This document shows positions 21,659-33,100 of a stretch of DNA of 64,000 nucleotides, in pieces. Position numbers and translations under genes: made by a program. Below the pieces are notes generated by a model that saw only the letters and a list, made by a program, of their open reading frames with translations, was not told the DNA's origin and did no database searches. The DNA is from Pseudocercospora fijiensis CIRAD86 (Eukaryota > Ascomycota > Dothideomycetes > Mycosphaerellales > Mycosphaerellaceae). Position 1 is the first letter of the stretch. Each line of letters opens with the position of its first letter. The stretch is taken from the NCBI RefSeq assembly GCF_000340215.1, contig NW_006921532.1:3857126-3921125 (forward strand). Reading direction: 5' to 3'.

Positions 21659-22237
21659 ATGCGCATGAGCATTCCTCGCTTCTGCAAAGACTCGCGTGCC
21701 GTGCACATGGCACAAGCTGTTTTGTGCGCACTGATCTCCTCAGCTGATAAAGATAGCGGCATCTCTCTTTGTGTCACGAGCATGAACGTAGGCAAAGACA
21801 GAGTGTCGCCGGAAACGGACGAAAGAGAAAAGGATGCCCATATCTCACCCTACCTGCTACATTCCGCTCCACTTCGAAGATTGCACCGTCTGCAAACGGA
21901 CGATATGGAGATCCTACCACTGGATTTCATCAGTGTCGCAACAGAATCCAATTATTCGCAGCAGGCGGAGGTTGATGGGCGGCCACTGTCGACAGAGGTT
22001 GAGGGGTCCTGTAAAGCCACAGACCAGCCAGCAGTGAGCGAGGCAAGGTCTGAGAAGATGTTCATCGACGACATAACCGACGCGGCTGAAGATATTTGGA
22101 GTCGACTGTCGTCCGTGATGAAAAGCAAAGTCCGAGAAGCATGTCAAGAGGTGCTTCGTCGAACGGATGACCATTTCTCTCGCCGCCAGCACCATCTCAG
22201 TTTCGATTACGACGACGACGCTCGTTTCCTCGACTAG
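21659..22237 (+). CDS. Hypothetical protein (weakly supported)
   Basis: A single open frame of 192 codons starting MRMSIPRFCKDSR. The C-terminal half is more protein-like than the rest: SEKMFIDDITDAAEDIWSRL followed by a charged helix and an acidic end (DYDDDARFLD). No domain is recognised and no intron is needed. It ends 49 bp before the 3' end of the convergent gene at 22286. It may be real but is close to what chance ORFs look like in this GC-balanced genome. Confidence 0.35.
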   Translation: MRMSIPRFCKDSRAVHMAQAVLCALISSADKDSGISLCVTSMNVGKDRVSPETDEREKDAHISPYLLHSAPLRRLHRLQTDDMEILPLDFISVATESNYSQQAEVDGRPLSTEVEGSCKATDQPAVSEARSEKMFIDDITDAAEDIWSRLSSVMKSKVREACQEVLRRTDDHFSRRQHHLSFDYDDDARFLD

Positions 22238-22285
22238 ATGGTCGATTCGGATACATATCATTCCTCGACCGATTCATAATTGCGC

Positions 22286-23075
22286 TCACTTCGAAACATT
22301 CGATATCGCAGTCTCCATCAAGACTTTGTCATACTGTTGATGAAGCCACTGTATCCAGGGGCTCATCGGACCTTGCTGGGGCACTTTGCTCTCTTGATCT
22401 GGCTGTGCAAGGCCATTGTAAAATATACTCTTCAAACCAAACTCGGCAACACCTTCGTCCTTCTTGACCTCTGCCGTCATTTCAAACAGACCATCGGAGG
22501 CTCGCACATCCTGTAACCTTGGGGAGTCGCCGCACCGCACGATTATGCTCGAGGGAGTTTTGGAGATGACTTCAAAGTGGTCTGTAATCTTGGTACCGAC
22601 TTCGTAGGTGCTGGACTTGAGGTCCTTGGTATCCCAAAGATGGTCTGAAGTGATTGGGTCTGCTCGGTACTTCTTCTCGAGGAAGCGGCGTTGGTAGGCG
22701 TAGCCTTCGGTACATAGCATGATTAGCATAGTAACCAGTACGAAATCATGAGGTCCTCTTACCGAGGCCAGACCAAACACCAGCACAGAATGCTTCCACC
22801 AGCTTCCCTTCCTTCTCTAACAGCTCAGGCTTTATCTGTGTCAATGGCACTTTGCGCACCGCCAAATCCTGCGTTACAGGGGCGTTGTTCGGATTGTATC
22901 GTGCGTAGAAGGTCGAGTTGAAAAGATAATCGGTCGGCGGCACATCGACAATGTTGGTCTTGCGCGTCCAGAAAACGTAACCAGCAGTTGCGCCCAGCGT
23001 GGTCCAGCCAGTTGCGGCGAAAGCGGCCTTGAAGATGCCCATTGCTTTTGCGCCTGCAGCAATGGGCTCGAGCAT
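22286..23075 (-). CDS. Conserved fungal protein with N-terminal membrane segment, unknown function
   Basis: Two exons (22763-23075 and 22286-22704, intron 58 bp, donor GTAAGA, acceptor CCGAAG) give 243 residues. The first ATG of the frame is at 23075 (MLEPIAAGAKAMGIF); the frame is open further upstream, but only to a TTG and then a stop, so I use 23075. A hydrophobic segment (FAATGWTTLGATAGYVFW) sits close to the N-terminus, suggesting an inner mitochondrial or ER membrane anchor. After it come DYLFNSTFYARYNPN, LLEKEGKLVEAFCAGVWSGLGYAYQR across the splice site, and the conserved region TYEVGTKITDHFEVI, IVRCGDSP and DGLFEMTAEVKKDEG, ending in a charged helix. I believe this architecture is widespread in ascomycetes, but no function is known to me. 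Mitochondrial location is inference. Confidence 0.75.
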
Positions 23076-23412
23076 GCGCGGTTGTGGTCGTGCGATTGGA
23101 GAGGCGCGAGGTAATGTTGGGAATGTTGGAGCTGCAGATGGAGCTGTATGCAGCTTGCCTGGAGTGCTCGTCGGCTTCGGTACCTTCGGCTTCAATCGAC
23201 TAGGATTTCTGGTCTTGGTTCACGTGAGATGACTGAGCAGTGGGCATATGAGTCGCATTTTTGTCGCAGAGAGGCAGAAGGTTCACAGCCTTGCTCGTAC
23301 ATCGCAGGATCTCTTGGAGGACGTTAGGTTGATTAGGAACATGCTTACTATACCGCACCACTAAATGCTATAAGCATCTCAACAGCAGACGCGACCGCGA
23401 ACGCCGACCTTC

Positions 23413-25194
23413 ATGGCGGACGAAGATGCCAATGACCATCCTGAGACCTCCGCTTCTACACCGAATTCGTTATCCGCGCCGCAAAGTGCAAACAAGGCAG
23501 CCAAAGATCGCAATTGTCCATTCTGCGGCCAGGCTTTTACATCATCCAGTCTTGGGCGGCATCTCGATCTATACATAAAGCCGAAGAATCCTAAGCCCCC
23601 AGATGGCATTCACGATGTAGAAGAGATCAAGAAACTGCGCGGTGGCATCACCCGACGGCAGCCACGGACAGGTGCAAAAGCTGGCAACGTAAGCGGCAAT
23701 GGAGGGCCTTCCAGGCAAGAGAGCCACGGCCACGGCCACGGCACATCAAACAGCGCTCCTAGCAGACCGTCAGGCACAGTCCTCCAGGACGACAGCCCTG
23801 TCAATTCCCCTGTGAACGTGAAAGATACCAATGATGCGCATAAGTTCATCAACAGAGCAAACTGGCAGGCGACCGGTGTAATTAACAACCTACCGCCGCG
23901 TGCTTCGTCGCGTAGTTCCGGGGAACTTCATCCCGGACAGGCACAGCGAGTGCATCAAATGCGCCGCGATAACACAGGAAGCAGGATTGAAAGGCCGCAA
24001 TACGAGGGCGAAAGCATGTGGAAGCTCCAAGAGTCTGCGGAGCTGGGTCGAGCTGCAGAAATGGCGCTGAGGGAGATCCTTGGGAGCGTCGAGGCGGCTA
24101 GCAAGAAGCTGGAACCCAAGCTTCTGTTTGACGAGTTCGACTTCTATTCTCTCTCTTTCCCAGGACTGTGCTTGGCCATCTTGCCAGCACCGACAACATT
24201 GTTTAGTCCAACCCCATTTCCGTCCGCCGAGTCATGGACACTTACACCGCCCGGTAAGCGACAGTGGGAGACAATGGTTCGCTTCTTGAATGAGCGCTCT
24301 GTTCTGCGCCGCAAAACAGAAAATATACCAGACTCTGTTCTGTTCAGGCACCACACGCACCTTTGCGGAGCTTGGGAGCATTGGGAAGCTATGTCCGAAA
24401 GTGATCGAGCATCAGCCTGGCAATTAGAAATCCTCCGGTCGTATACCCGAGCGCAGGAACGGAACAGGAGTTACAAAACCGAGGCAGAGCAGGCTCAGCA
24501 ACGTATTCGACACCTCGAAGCTGAATACGACCGACTTTCTCGTTGTCAGCTACCCCGGGAATTCCTCACGCATCCGCCAAACACAGTGCCAATACCATCT
24601 CCTGTGATGCGCGAGCTCAGGACCTCAAAATTGCAGTCTGGAGCAGATGAGGTCAATTATGATGCCAGTGCTCTAATTGCCAAATGGCGCTCTCAAATCA
24701 AGAATACGATGCGTCCGGCTCGTGTCACACAAAATGTTGCCCCCCAACAACCCAAGCCCACACAGCGAGAGCCATATCAAAACAGTCTCGGGGACGACAT
24801 GGTTATGCATGGCAGCATTTGGAACGTCCGCGGCCCTCTGACATGTCATGAAGCGTCAGATCCCGACTCAATGCACGAGGGTCAGCAAGTCTTGTATGAA
24901 ACACCACCGCAGCCTGGCATGGTTGCAGGTGCCGAAGAAGATGAGTATGTGCCGTCTATCTCGGACGCTGATGCCACTGGCGAAGCGGAAGACGATGGAT
25001 ACGGACGAGCTCTGACGAAAAGTCGCAGGCTGGATGGACAGAGTCCTTTGTGGCCTGCGAGCAGCACATTAAATGCCAACGGCAAACGGCCTTTGGCCTC
25101 TCAGAGCACCATTACCGGTCGAAGCGTGCCCAGGATCCTCAAAGAGCAGTTCAGTGAATCTAGTGGAAGCATGACGAGGAATGGACTGTCTTAA
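23413..25194 (+). CDS. Conserved fungal protein with N-terminal zinc finger, unknown function
   Basis: One uninterrupted exon of 593 residues. Near residue 35 is CPFCGQAFTSSSLGRHLDLY, a CxxC pair with a downstream His, then PKNPKPPDGIHDVEEI and KLRGGITRRQPR: a compact C2H-type finger followed by a conserved tail. A low-complexity Ser/Pro/Gly region follows, then a globular middle (about residues 190-400) with ELGRAAEMALREILGSVE, DFYSLSFPGLCLAILPAP and HTHLCGAWEHWEAMS, and a Gln/Arg coiled-coil stretch. The C-terminus is disordered and acidic. The protein type recurs in filamentous fungi as an uncharacterised nuclear-looking protein. It might bind nucleic acid (inference from the finger). The stop codon is TAA; the upstream neighbour (23075) is divergent with about 340 bp between starts. 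Confidence 0.82.
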   Translation: MADEDANDHPETSASTPNSLSAPQSANKAAKDRNCPFCGQAFTSSSLGRHLDLYIKPKNPKPPDGIHDVEEIKKLRGGITRRQPRTGAKAGNVSGNGGPSRQESHGHGHGTSNSAPSRPSGTVLQDDSPVNSPVNVKDTNDAHKFINRANWQATGVINNLPPRASSRSSGELHPGQAQRVHQMRRDNTGSRIERPQYEGESMWKLQESAELGRAAEMALREILGSVEAASKKLEPKLLFDEFDFYSLSFPGLCLAILPAPTTLFSPTPFPSAESWTLTPPGKRQWETMVRFLNERSVLRRKTENIPDSVLFRHHTHLCGAWEHWEAMSESDRASAWQLEILRSYTRAQERNRSYKTEAEQAQQRIRHLEAEYDRLSRCQLPREFLTHPPNTVPIPSPVMRELRTSKLQSGADEVNYDASALIAKWRSQIKNTMRPARVTQNVAPQQPKPTQREPYQNSLGDDMVMHGSIWNVRGPLTCHEASDPDSMHEGQQVLYETPPQPGMVAGAEEDEYVPSISDADATGEAEDDGYGRALTKSRRLDGQSPLWPASSTLNANGKRPLASQSTITGRSVPRILKEQFSESSGSMTRNGLS

Positions 25195-25316
25195 AAATGG
25201 CCTATAGTAATGCTCTGTCCTGCACAGCGAAAATTTGCAACGACCACTAGCGGCGCAGGTATAGCGATGGGCGGTTCGCAGCTCGCACAATGCTAGCGTC
25301 TTGCGAGATGTTACCA

Positions 25317-26979
25317 TTAGAGCTCATTGTGCACATCATCAGTCGAAACTCCAGCCGCAAATCCTACGTCAGAAGCGTCGGCTGCCCAGATGCTCACAAT
25401 ATCCAGTCTCCATTTCTGTGCTTCGCGCTTCATCTTGCCAATTGCGCGGCAGGTAATGCTGCTGTTTTCCGAAGCGCTGAGGAATGGTCTGCTATCCAGG
25501 TCCCATAGGTACGACTGATCCCAAAGCTCGAACGTTGCGTCGCAGAAGGGAGGCCTATCATGGTACAAGTCCTTCAAAACGAAGTACTGCTTCCTGCCAT
25601 CCCGTCTCGAGCTGGTGACGCGGGCATAAAGTTCGATGACAACACTCTTGCCGCTCCGCACTGCTTGGCTACCGACGTTCAGTGCCTCGCCAAGCCTGAA
25701 ACATGTGCGTAAAAGCACTGCACTTGAGGCACCGAAGATGGGCGAACGATCTAGAATCGCTGGCTGAAACGGCTTTCGAACGATGGGCTGCATAGCATTT
25801 TCAGAACCCTTCAACTTGGCTAAAGAAAGTCAACATCACGATAGCACACACAGATGTGTAAATCATGTCATTACCTAGCAACTCATGATCTGCCGCGGAA
25901 AGAAGCGCGCCTCCATAGTCATCATCCTCCTCAACTTCGCGGATGTTCTGCTTGTAAGTTCGTGTTGGTGGCGTTTGAGGCCTTGGCTCTTCGACTTTGT
26001 CTAGGTCTGCAAGAGCGCCTTCATCTATGTCGCTAAACTCATCATCGTCAATGCTGATAGAAATGGGTGGTGCACGACTAGGTTGCCGCTCTAGAGTAGG
26101 ATGTCTGTCGTCGAGATGATCCGACTTCGCATGATCCTCTGCGACTGGTGCTTTTGCTTGTCGGAAGAGGATAGTGTTCCTCTCACTTGCGATTGCTTTG
26201 GCTTTTCTCGTGGGCCGTGCGGAATGAGTATCGATCTCTGTCACGAAAGGAGGACTTTCTGATATCTGCTCGGGCAGTTGAGGTTCGCGAGCAGAAGCAT
26301 TCGCGGCATTGGACATTGATTTGAGCCACGGTTGAGAGAAGTGAACGTTGCTGGATGGCTGACAAGAAGCTGAAGGGCTCTGATACTCTATGTACCCTTG
26401 TGCACCATTCGCTTTGATGGACTCGATACTTGTGCGTGTAGATGTTGAATCCAACGCCTTCATTGAGGTCGTCTGCTCATAGATGACAACAGGCTTCACT
26501 GCCGGATCGGAAATGATGGAATTGCTCATACTTACTGGCATGTCCAAGTTGCTGGCGCTCCCGGACTGCTTATACGCCAAGTTCTTCGTGGCTGGTGGCC
26601 TCGGGCTGGTGAGTTCTCGTCGTTGGACAGATGTTTCGGTATTTTCTATGCCACTCAACTTGGTCACTGACATGCTGTTATCGACCGTGTTGGTGATCTT
26701 TCGTCTTTTGGAAGCTTTCGGCTTCTGACCGGCACCGCATCCTCGTTTCTTGTCTCCAGAAGTGGAAGTGTTTCGTGAGTGCGCATCTCCGCGACCAAGA
26801 TACTCAGAGACAGCGCGTCGCACTGTCGACGCTGCGTGACTGGCATGACAAGCCTCCGCACGGTCAAGCGTGACCTTCGAGTTTCCCGTGCTTGGCTCAG
26901 TTGGCTTCACGAGTGGCGTGTTGATCGGAGTGAAGGTGGAAGGCATCTGCAATGCAGCGTCGCAGTCAGGAGACGGCAT
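25317..26979 (-). CDS. Conserved fungal protein with disordered N-terminus and a folded C-terminal domain
   Basis: Two exons (25875-26979 and 25317-25819; 55-bp intron, donor GTAATG, acceptor TTTAG) give 535 residues. The frame is open up to an ATG at 27162, but MPSPDCDAALQMPSTF at 26979 is the more plausible start. Residues 1-370 are low-complexity and Ser/Thr/Pro-rich with a basic nuclear-localisation-like stretch (KPKASKRRKI) and an acidic run (ISIDDDEFSDIDEG). The C-terminal 165 residues look folded and conserved: AILDRSPIFGASS, VLLRTCFRLGEALNVGS, VVIELYARVTSSRRDGRKQ, FVLKDLYHDRPP and WRLDIVSIWAAD. The many beta-like segments could be an OB-type fold, but I cannot confirm that. A nuclear role is inferred from the basic motif only. 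Confidence 0.72.
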
Positions 26980-27332
26980 TGATGTCTGATGATGTGAAGC
27001 GTGAAGCGTCAGAAGAGAGGTTGGGTTGGCGGCATTATTATTGTGGAGTCGAAGCGAGCCGCCAAGCCCCGGCCGACCGAGGGACCCGCTCCTGAAGCAC
27101 GCACATGTCACATGATGACTGCCTGCCTTGTGCTTGTTGCTCCCCCACGAGTCCACGAGCATCAATATTTTTAATCAATCTCACTTCGGTGCAGCAGAAC
27201 AGAAACACTCATCACGCCAGTATCTTCTTGCGCAGTCAGCCGGAGAGAAGCGTCGAGATTGGAGCTGGGCCACGATCATTTTTAACGGCAGAAATATCAA
27301 TCAATAGCCCTGAAGTTGTCGTGCGACAGATC
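26980..27332. other. Divergent promoter region
   Basis: About 350 bp shared by the start of the minus-strand gene ending at 25317 and by lsb5 on the plus strand. If the minus gene starts at the earlier ATG (27162), the gap is only 170 bp. Confidence 0.5.
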
Positions 27333-28697
27333 ATGTTCGGCGGCTCAGTAAGTCTCCTTGATGAATATTACCGTCGACGTTCACGGGACCTGTGATTTTT
27401 GCAGGTCGATTCTTACAGGCCTACACCAACCTACGGACCGTCGCAGAGTGATTGCTGATTGCGGCTTTGTTGACAGCGGAAACCCTACTCGGCCATCACG
27501 GTCCAGGTCGATCGTTTGACGAGTGAGCAATATGAAGAAGACGACATCAGTGGCATCATCGAATTGGTAGAAGTCATTCGCATTCAAGATTCAGGCCCGA
27601 CAGAGGCTGCGAGAGCAATTCGCAAAAAGCTGTAAGTGCACGCATCTTGGGGATGTCACGAAGCTAATCAAGTATACAGTAAGTACGGCAGTCCTCATAG
27701 ACAAGTCCGAGCGCTTGTAATTCTGGATGGCTTGATACAGAATGCAGGAGGTCGCTTTCAGAGAGCGTTCGCGGACGAGCCCTTGCTCGAACGCTTACGC
27801 TTAATCGCCCGTGACGAAGCAGTCGATCCGCACGTTCGACAGAAGTGTAGAGTGTTGTTCACACAGTGGGCCAACGCTTACAAGGGCACTTCTGGACTGG
27901 ACCGGATTGCCAATCTCTACAAAGAATTTCCAAAAACTCAACGTCCGGCGGCTGCTCGCCAAAAGGTACTCAGGGAGACTGAACCACCTCTTGAATCTCC
28001 ATTTGACGAGAGTCCGGCACGTTCACGATCAAACTCGAAGACCACACCCTCAAACCCTGTGACACTTACGCCAACATCCTCAAGCCTCTCTTCTAAGCTT
28101 TTCAAGGATAAAAAGCGGTCGTCATCAGGAAAACCGTTCAGTCTGTCGCGCGAAAAAGAGAACATGACCAATGCCATTGCCAAAGCATCGATTGCATCCA
28201 CTAATCTGCTAAATGGTCTCCAGCTCATCAACAGAGAGAATGAGAGGATTTCTGCGAACATAGAGGTTGTGCGGAGATTCGAGACCTGTAAATCCTTGAG
28301 AAGACAGATTCTTTACTACATCCAGCATGTCGAATCTGATGAGTGGATTGGAAGCCTTGTCAATGCCAATGATGAACTTGTCAAGGCTCTGACAGCATAC
28401 GAGATCATGGACAGAAGCATCAGCGACGACAGTGACAGCGATGCTTGGGAAGACAGCAAGCACGCAGTACCTTCAGGGTCGAGCAAAGTTCAAGATCAAT
28501 TGGCAGGGCTATCGCTGGACGAAGCTCCTCCTGCAAAACCACCAAGACCATTTTCTATCCCAATGCCACCGAAGCGAGCACCGATACCCCAGCCGGGAAA
28601 GGAGGAAGAGGAAGACGATGATGACCCATTTGGCGATTCGAATGCAGTACAAACACCTTTCCATGAGCCTAGTGGATTAAGATGGAAGGAAGTATGA
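27333..28697 (+). CDS. lsb5: VHS/GAT-domain endocytosis protein, Lsb5 family
   Basis: Three exons (27333-27347, 27477-27631, 27680-28697) give 395 residues. The first exon is only 15 bp (MFGGS), then RKPYSAITVQVDRLTSEQYE. Donors are GTAAGT twice; acceptors are GACAG and TACAG. Residues 5-135 form the VHS domain (EVIRIQDSGPTEAARAIRKK, then KYGSPHRQVRALVILDGLIQ). After a Ser/Thr-rich linker, residues 180-280 form a GAT-like three-helix region (NLLNGLQLINRENERISANI, LRRQILYYIQHV, LVKALTAYEIMDRSI). The tail contains polyproline segments (PPAKPPRPF, PMPPKRAPIPQP), typical SH3 ligands, and an acidic DPF motif. In yeast, Lsb5 links actin nucleation (Las17) and ubiquitin/clathrin-dependent endocytosis. 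The fit to the family is good along the whole length. Confidence 0.92.
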
Positions 28698-29420
28698 AAT
28701 TGACATTTCGTCCCCTCACCTTGCCTGCTTTGTTGAGAAGATCGGACTACACGATGTTAAGAAGCAGTTCCAGACATACGGCTTATCTAACGACACTTCA
28801 TGGAAAATCATCGTCAAAGACCTCCCGACAGCAATGAAAACCCCAAATTTATCTCTGATATGATCTCGTTTATGCCATCGCTCTCTTACATTATAGTGCT
28901 GACTTTTGGACGGCTATAGGCTTACTAGCCGGAACACGTCTTGATGTGTGCTGGCAAGAAGTATTTCGAGTCTACAGTACTTTGTATGGAATCTAGGTTC
29001 AAGTAAGCCATACGACCGATCACTTTGCACTCGATTCAACTTCCTCGTGAGGTCTTGGAGATCTGGAAATATCATCAAATACGTCAAAAGTGCCGTCACG
29101 TGCCTTGGTCACGCAAAAGGATGGATCCTTGGCGATCTCCAGTGGCGGCGTTGCGTGCCAGCTTTTCCACCGGGCAGGGCAGGGCAGGGCCAGCAAAGCG
29201 GCTGAGACCGCACACGGCACTGCAACGTCACCAACCTTTTAATTAGCCACGAGCAACTCGTCCAGTATACACTCGCACCTGAAACACACCTCGACACTCA
29301 CTTTCCCCCGCCACAATCCACAACACTTCCCTTCAGCTTCTGCCACATTATCATCAAGGGGAAACCAGCCCTCCACACGCATCGCATCGCCCACTCCGCT
29401 GGAAAACGCCACCAGCAACC
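28698..29420. other. Intergenic, lsb5 to the small ORF at 29421
   Basis: About 720 bp. The last 150 bp are C/T-rich with CACA runs, like the promoter and 5' UTR of fungal genes. A short GGGCA triplicate (GGGCAGGGCAGGGC) lies near 29177. I see no ORF with features. Confidence 0.5.
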
Positions 29421-29716
29421 ATGCCTCCAGCAGCAAATCCCGCAGCTTCTGTCAAATCAAGCGGTTCGTCGATCGCCTCGAAGACCTCAATCGTCAAGCC
29501 ACCGGTCAAGCAACCATGCTGGTGCGGCGATGATTGCCAGTACGTAGAGCCGCCCATATGGCAAAACAAGTGCTTTTATTGTTGAAAACATTCGCTGACC
29601 AAGGCCCGACGATCTACGTACAGATGCTGTATCATTCCATGTGTAAGTTGAGCTCCACCACACCCCTGCGTACGGAGGATTCGTATCTCATGATTATGCT
29701 ACAGACCATCATGTGA
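29421..29716 (+). CDS. Putative small cysteine-rich protein
   Basis: A good start context (CAACCATGCC after a pyrimidine-rich leader) opens a frame beginning MPPAANPAAS, Ser/Lys-rich, leading to the Cys cluster CWCGDDC. Three readings are possible. Unspliced, it stops at 29585 (54 residues, ending CFYC). With introns 29540-29623 (donor GTACGT, branch GCTGACC, acceptor TACAG) and 29643-29704 (donor GTAAGT), it gives 49 residues with seven Cys, six of them in CWCGDDCQCC plus IIPC. With a donor at 29641 it gives a longer C-terminus ending RDLRSSWI. The CxC and CC spacing resembles small metal-binding (metallothionein-like) proteins; that is inference only. The family is not recognised, and RNA evidence is needed to choose. 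Confidence 0.4.
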
Positions 29717-30134
29717 GCGCCATCTTCGGCAAAGAGTATACGCAAAGGCATGGAGCACGGGAACGCGACCTACGAAGCTCTTGGATTTGAGAAGCGTTTT
29801 GGCAATGGATGTGCAGTATCGGAGCGGAGAAGCGAGTGTTATCATTTCCATCATTACATAGCTGGTTCTACTTCCTAAAGAATATCGATTTCTCGTTGGG
29901 AGCGGTGAAGGGGGTATCATGCGCACTTTGTCTCTTTTCTGTACAAAGCAAGTCGGCTCTTGACAAGCTTGAATTTCTCCGTCGAAACAAAGCTGCTCTG
30001 TGCGATGTAAACATGCCCGGGGGTATCATTCTGCAACCGCAAAAGAATATACGCAAGGATCATTCCATATCCATCACCCACGCCATCAAATTCTTCACGC
30101 CTCCAATGGGGTCAACGGGTCCATATGCATCGTC
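29717..30134. other. Gap between the small ORF and the coiled-coil gene
   Basis: About 420 bp covering probable 3' UTRs of two convergent genes. Only shadow ORFs occur. Confidence 0.4.
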
Positions 30135-33100
30135 CTACGATGCTGCTCTGAGCGGCGAACTTCTGGACTTTAGACCCAGTCTGCCATTCCATCGCCTTTG
30201 CTCCAGGATAAAGTCATTATTGATTTCCATTAGTTGCTCAATCTGAACTTTGGCGCTCTCAAGAGTGCCTTCGAGTGAGACGCCGTCCTCGATTTCATCG
30301 ATCGGGCTAGCGCCATTGCCGCCGTTGGTGGTAGGAGAGCGGAAGGGATCGTCGTTCGTCAAATGCGTTGGCGGATACTGAGGTTGTGGCAGATCTGGCG
30401 CACCTACTACAGTATTGATGCTTGTTGCCAGCTCGTCCTGCGCGGCTTTAAGGGCAATGCGAAGGTTAGCATTATCGTTTTGAAGCTGTACCAAAGCATC
30501 ATTCGGCGGCGTCGCGTTGAGCAAAAATCCTCTCGAATGCCCAGGTGTGGGCGAGAACTGCTCGTCTTCCGAGGCATATGCGAGCGGTGCCTCTTGTCGT
30601 CCGTCAGCCAAATTGTTGGTCTCCCCGTCGATACCGGTATCAGAATTCAAGAAAATATGTGAAAGTCCCGCAGGCGGTGGAGAGAGTTTGGGATCGTTGA
30701 GCTCCGAAAGAGAATCGACATTGTTAGCTTGTCGTCGTAGTAGTTCTGCGTGCAGTGCTGCAATTGCAGCCTCATGTTCACGGGCCTGCTGTTCGGCGGC
30801 GGCCTCAGCTTTTCTGGTAGCTGCAGTGTGTCCATCCTGCAGAGCCTCAATCGCAGCCTTGTGGTCGCGTCGCAATACCTCAATGGCTGCCTCGTGCTCC
30901 CGGGCCTGTTCCTCGGCCGCAGTGCCAGCTTCCCTGATGGCAGCAGCCTCGACCTCAGCGATATGATTGGCATGAGACAAACTCATCGCTTGTATTCTTT
31001 GCGAATGTTCATCTGCTAGCGCGATCATAGCTCGATCATGCCCCTCTCGCATCTTCGCAATTGCGGCAGCCTCGACGTTCGACAGCTGCGATGTGTGTGA
31101 TTCAGTAAGCTCCTGAATCTTGTGCGAATGATGTTCCGCGAGAGACATCAATGCTTGCTCATGCTCAGCTTTCATTGTCGCGATTGCATCGGGCTCAGAA
31201 CTGCTGGTAGCTGCAGCCTCGATCTCTGCGACTTTCGCCGCGTGTGCCAGCTCCATTTGCAATATGCTTTGAGCATGGTCGTCCGCGAGACTGGAGAGGG
31301 CTTGTTCATGCTCTGCTGAAAGACGAGATACAGTCCTCTGGAGATCGTCTTGTGCCGCTTGCGAACCTCTGGTCGCCTCCTCGATCTTGCGCTTCTGACT
31401 GGCTTTGAATTGATTATAGCTGACCTGCAGTTCCCGGTACATGGCCTCATGGCGTTGTGTTTCTTCTTCGAGTTCACGATTGTGTTGCATCGTGATATCG
31501 CAAAGCTTTCGCTCCAAGTCGAGCTTCTCAGCAAGCAAGCTGTCATACTTCTGTTGTACTGCAACTGCCGAGAGACCCTCCTCTGTGAAAGCCTGTTGCT
31601 TCAGCTGAATAATCTCGATGCGATGCGATTCTTCAGCATGCTTCTGCTTAGCCTGAAGCCTTGCGACTTCCTCTAGATGAGCAGCTTCGATTTCCTGCGC
31701 TCTAGCGGCATGAGATTCGGTCAGTTCTCGCGTGAGCTGAACGATTGCAGCTTCATGCTTCTCTTGTCTGTCTTTAGCATCTCGAGTGACTTGATCGAGA
31801 GCATTTTGCAGGCCTGATAACTCCCCCTGGACATTCGATAAGGACTCCTCGGCGATGGCTTTCGCGGCTCTGACTTCTGCTAATAGCCCAGACAGTTCAT
31901 CAATACGATCATCCTTTTCGTGGCTTTGCTGCATCCAGAAGTCATGCCTCGATTGAATTGCCTCTCTCTCTTCCACAACACGCTGATGCACTTCGTGGAG
32001 CTGACTGCCTTTCTGGTCCGAGAGCTGACGTGCAGCCTCTTCATCCTGCACCCGGTGCTGAAGATTTTCGAGCTCCGTCTGCAAGCTGTTGACGACGTTG
32101 TTGAGCACCGACACCTCTTTCTCTGCCTGCGATTTGGCATCATCGGCTGCCTGTTGGTGTTCGTGGATTTTGTTTTGCAATTCTTCCACCAGCTTGCTCA
32201 GCTGAGCCGTTTCCAGCTCCTTACTTGCAATGGCTTCCTCCGCCGTCGTTTTGGACGCTTGAATCTCCTCTTCGAGCCTTGCCGTTGTCTCCTGAAGCTG
32301 CCTCATGCTTTCGTCCTTGGCATTCGTCATGTCGTCGAGTTTCAGCAGCAGCTCGATAGCCTCGTTCTGCATCTCTTCAACGATCTCGCCATTGTCCTTG
32401 GACTCCCGTTCTTTCTGAGCAAAAGTCTCCTCGCGTGTTCGCTCCATCACCTGAACGTCCATTTGGAGAGCGTCGACCATATTCTGGAGCTGCTCACGCT
32501 CCTCTGCATGCTGTTTCTCGGATTCATCTTTGAGTTGCTGGAGTCCACGAATTTTGTTTTGTAGTTGCTCAACAATCTGTTTCCTGTCATTGTCCTCGTG
32601 CTGGAGCTTCTCCAGCTGACTCTGCAGATCTTGGATGACTTCATCTGTTTTCTTGCTTGAATGTGCAGTACTTTCCAGTTCGGACACCTGAAGCGCCTTT
32701 AGCTCTTCGAGCTCCTTTGTCAAATCATGCATCATCTTCTCCGATTCTTCTTCTCGCTTGGTGTGGGCCTGCAGTTGAAGGTCGTGCTGGCTCTGCAGAC
32801 GTTCGATCTCTTGCTCTAACGATTTCACAACTGTAGAGGAGTTTTCCAGAGTCGTTTTGCTCCGCTCTTCGGCTTCTGTATCTTTGGCACGAAGCGCCTG
32901 AATTTCCTCGTGCAAGCGTTGAATAGTCTGCTCTGCATCGACCGCAGCATTTCTGAGCTCTTCAGTCTGCTGCTCAGTTCTTTCTCGCATATCGTTCAGC
33001 TCCATCTCGAGCTGCTGTCGGGTCTCTTGCAATTCCGTTGCAGCCGTCTCCGCCTTCTCATCAGCAGCTTGACTGCGTTGACGCTCTTCTTCCAAGTCCT

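Noticed and set aside
22763..23195. Extended N-terminus of the conserved membrane protein starting at 23195
   Set aside because: The codon at 23195 is TTG and the frame upstream reaches a stop without ATG; the ATG at 23075 with an adjacent hydrophobic segment is better.
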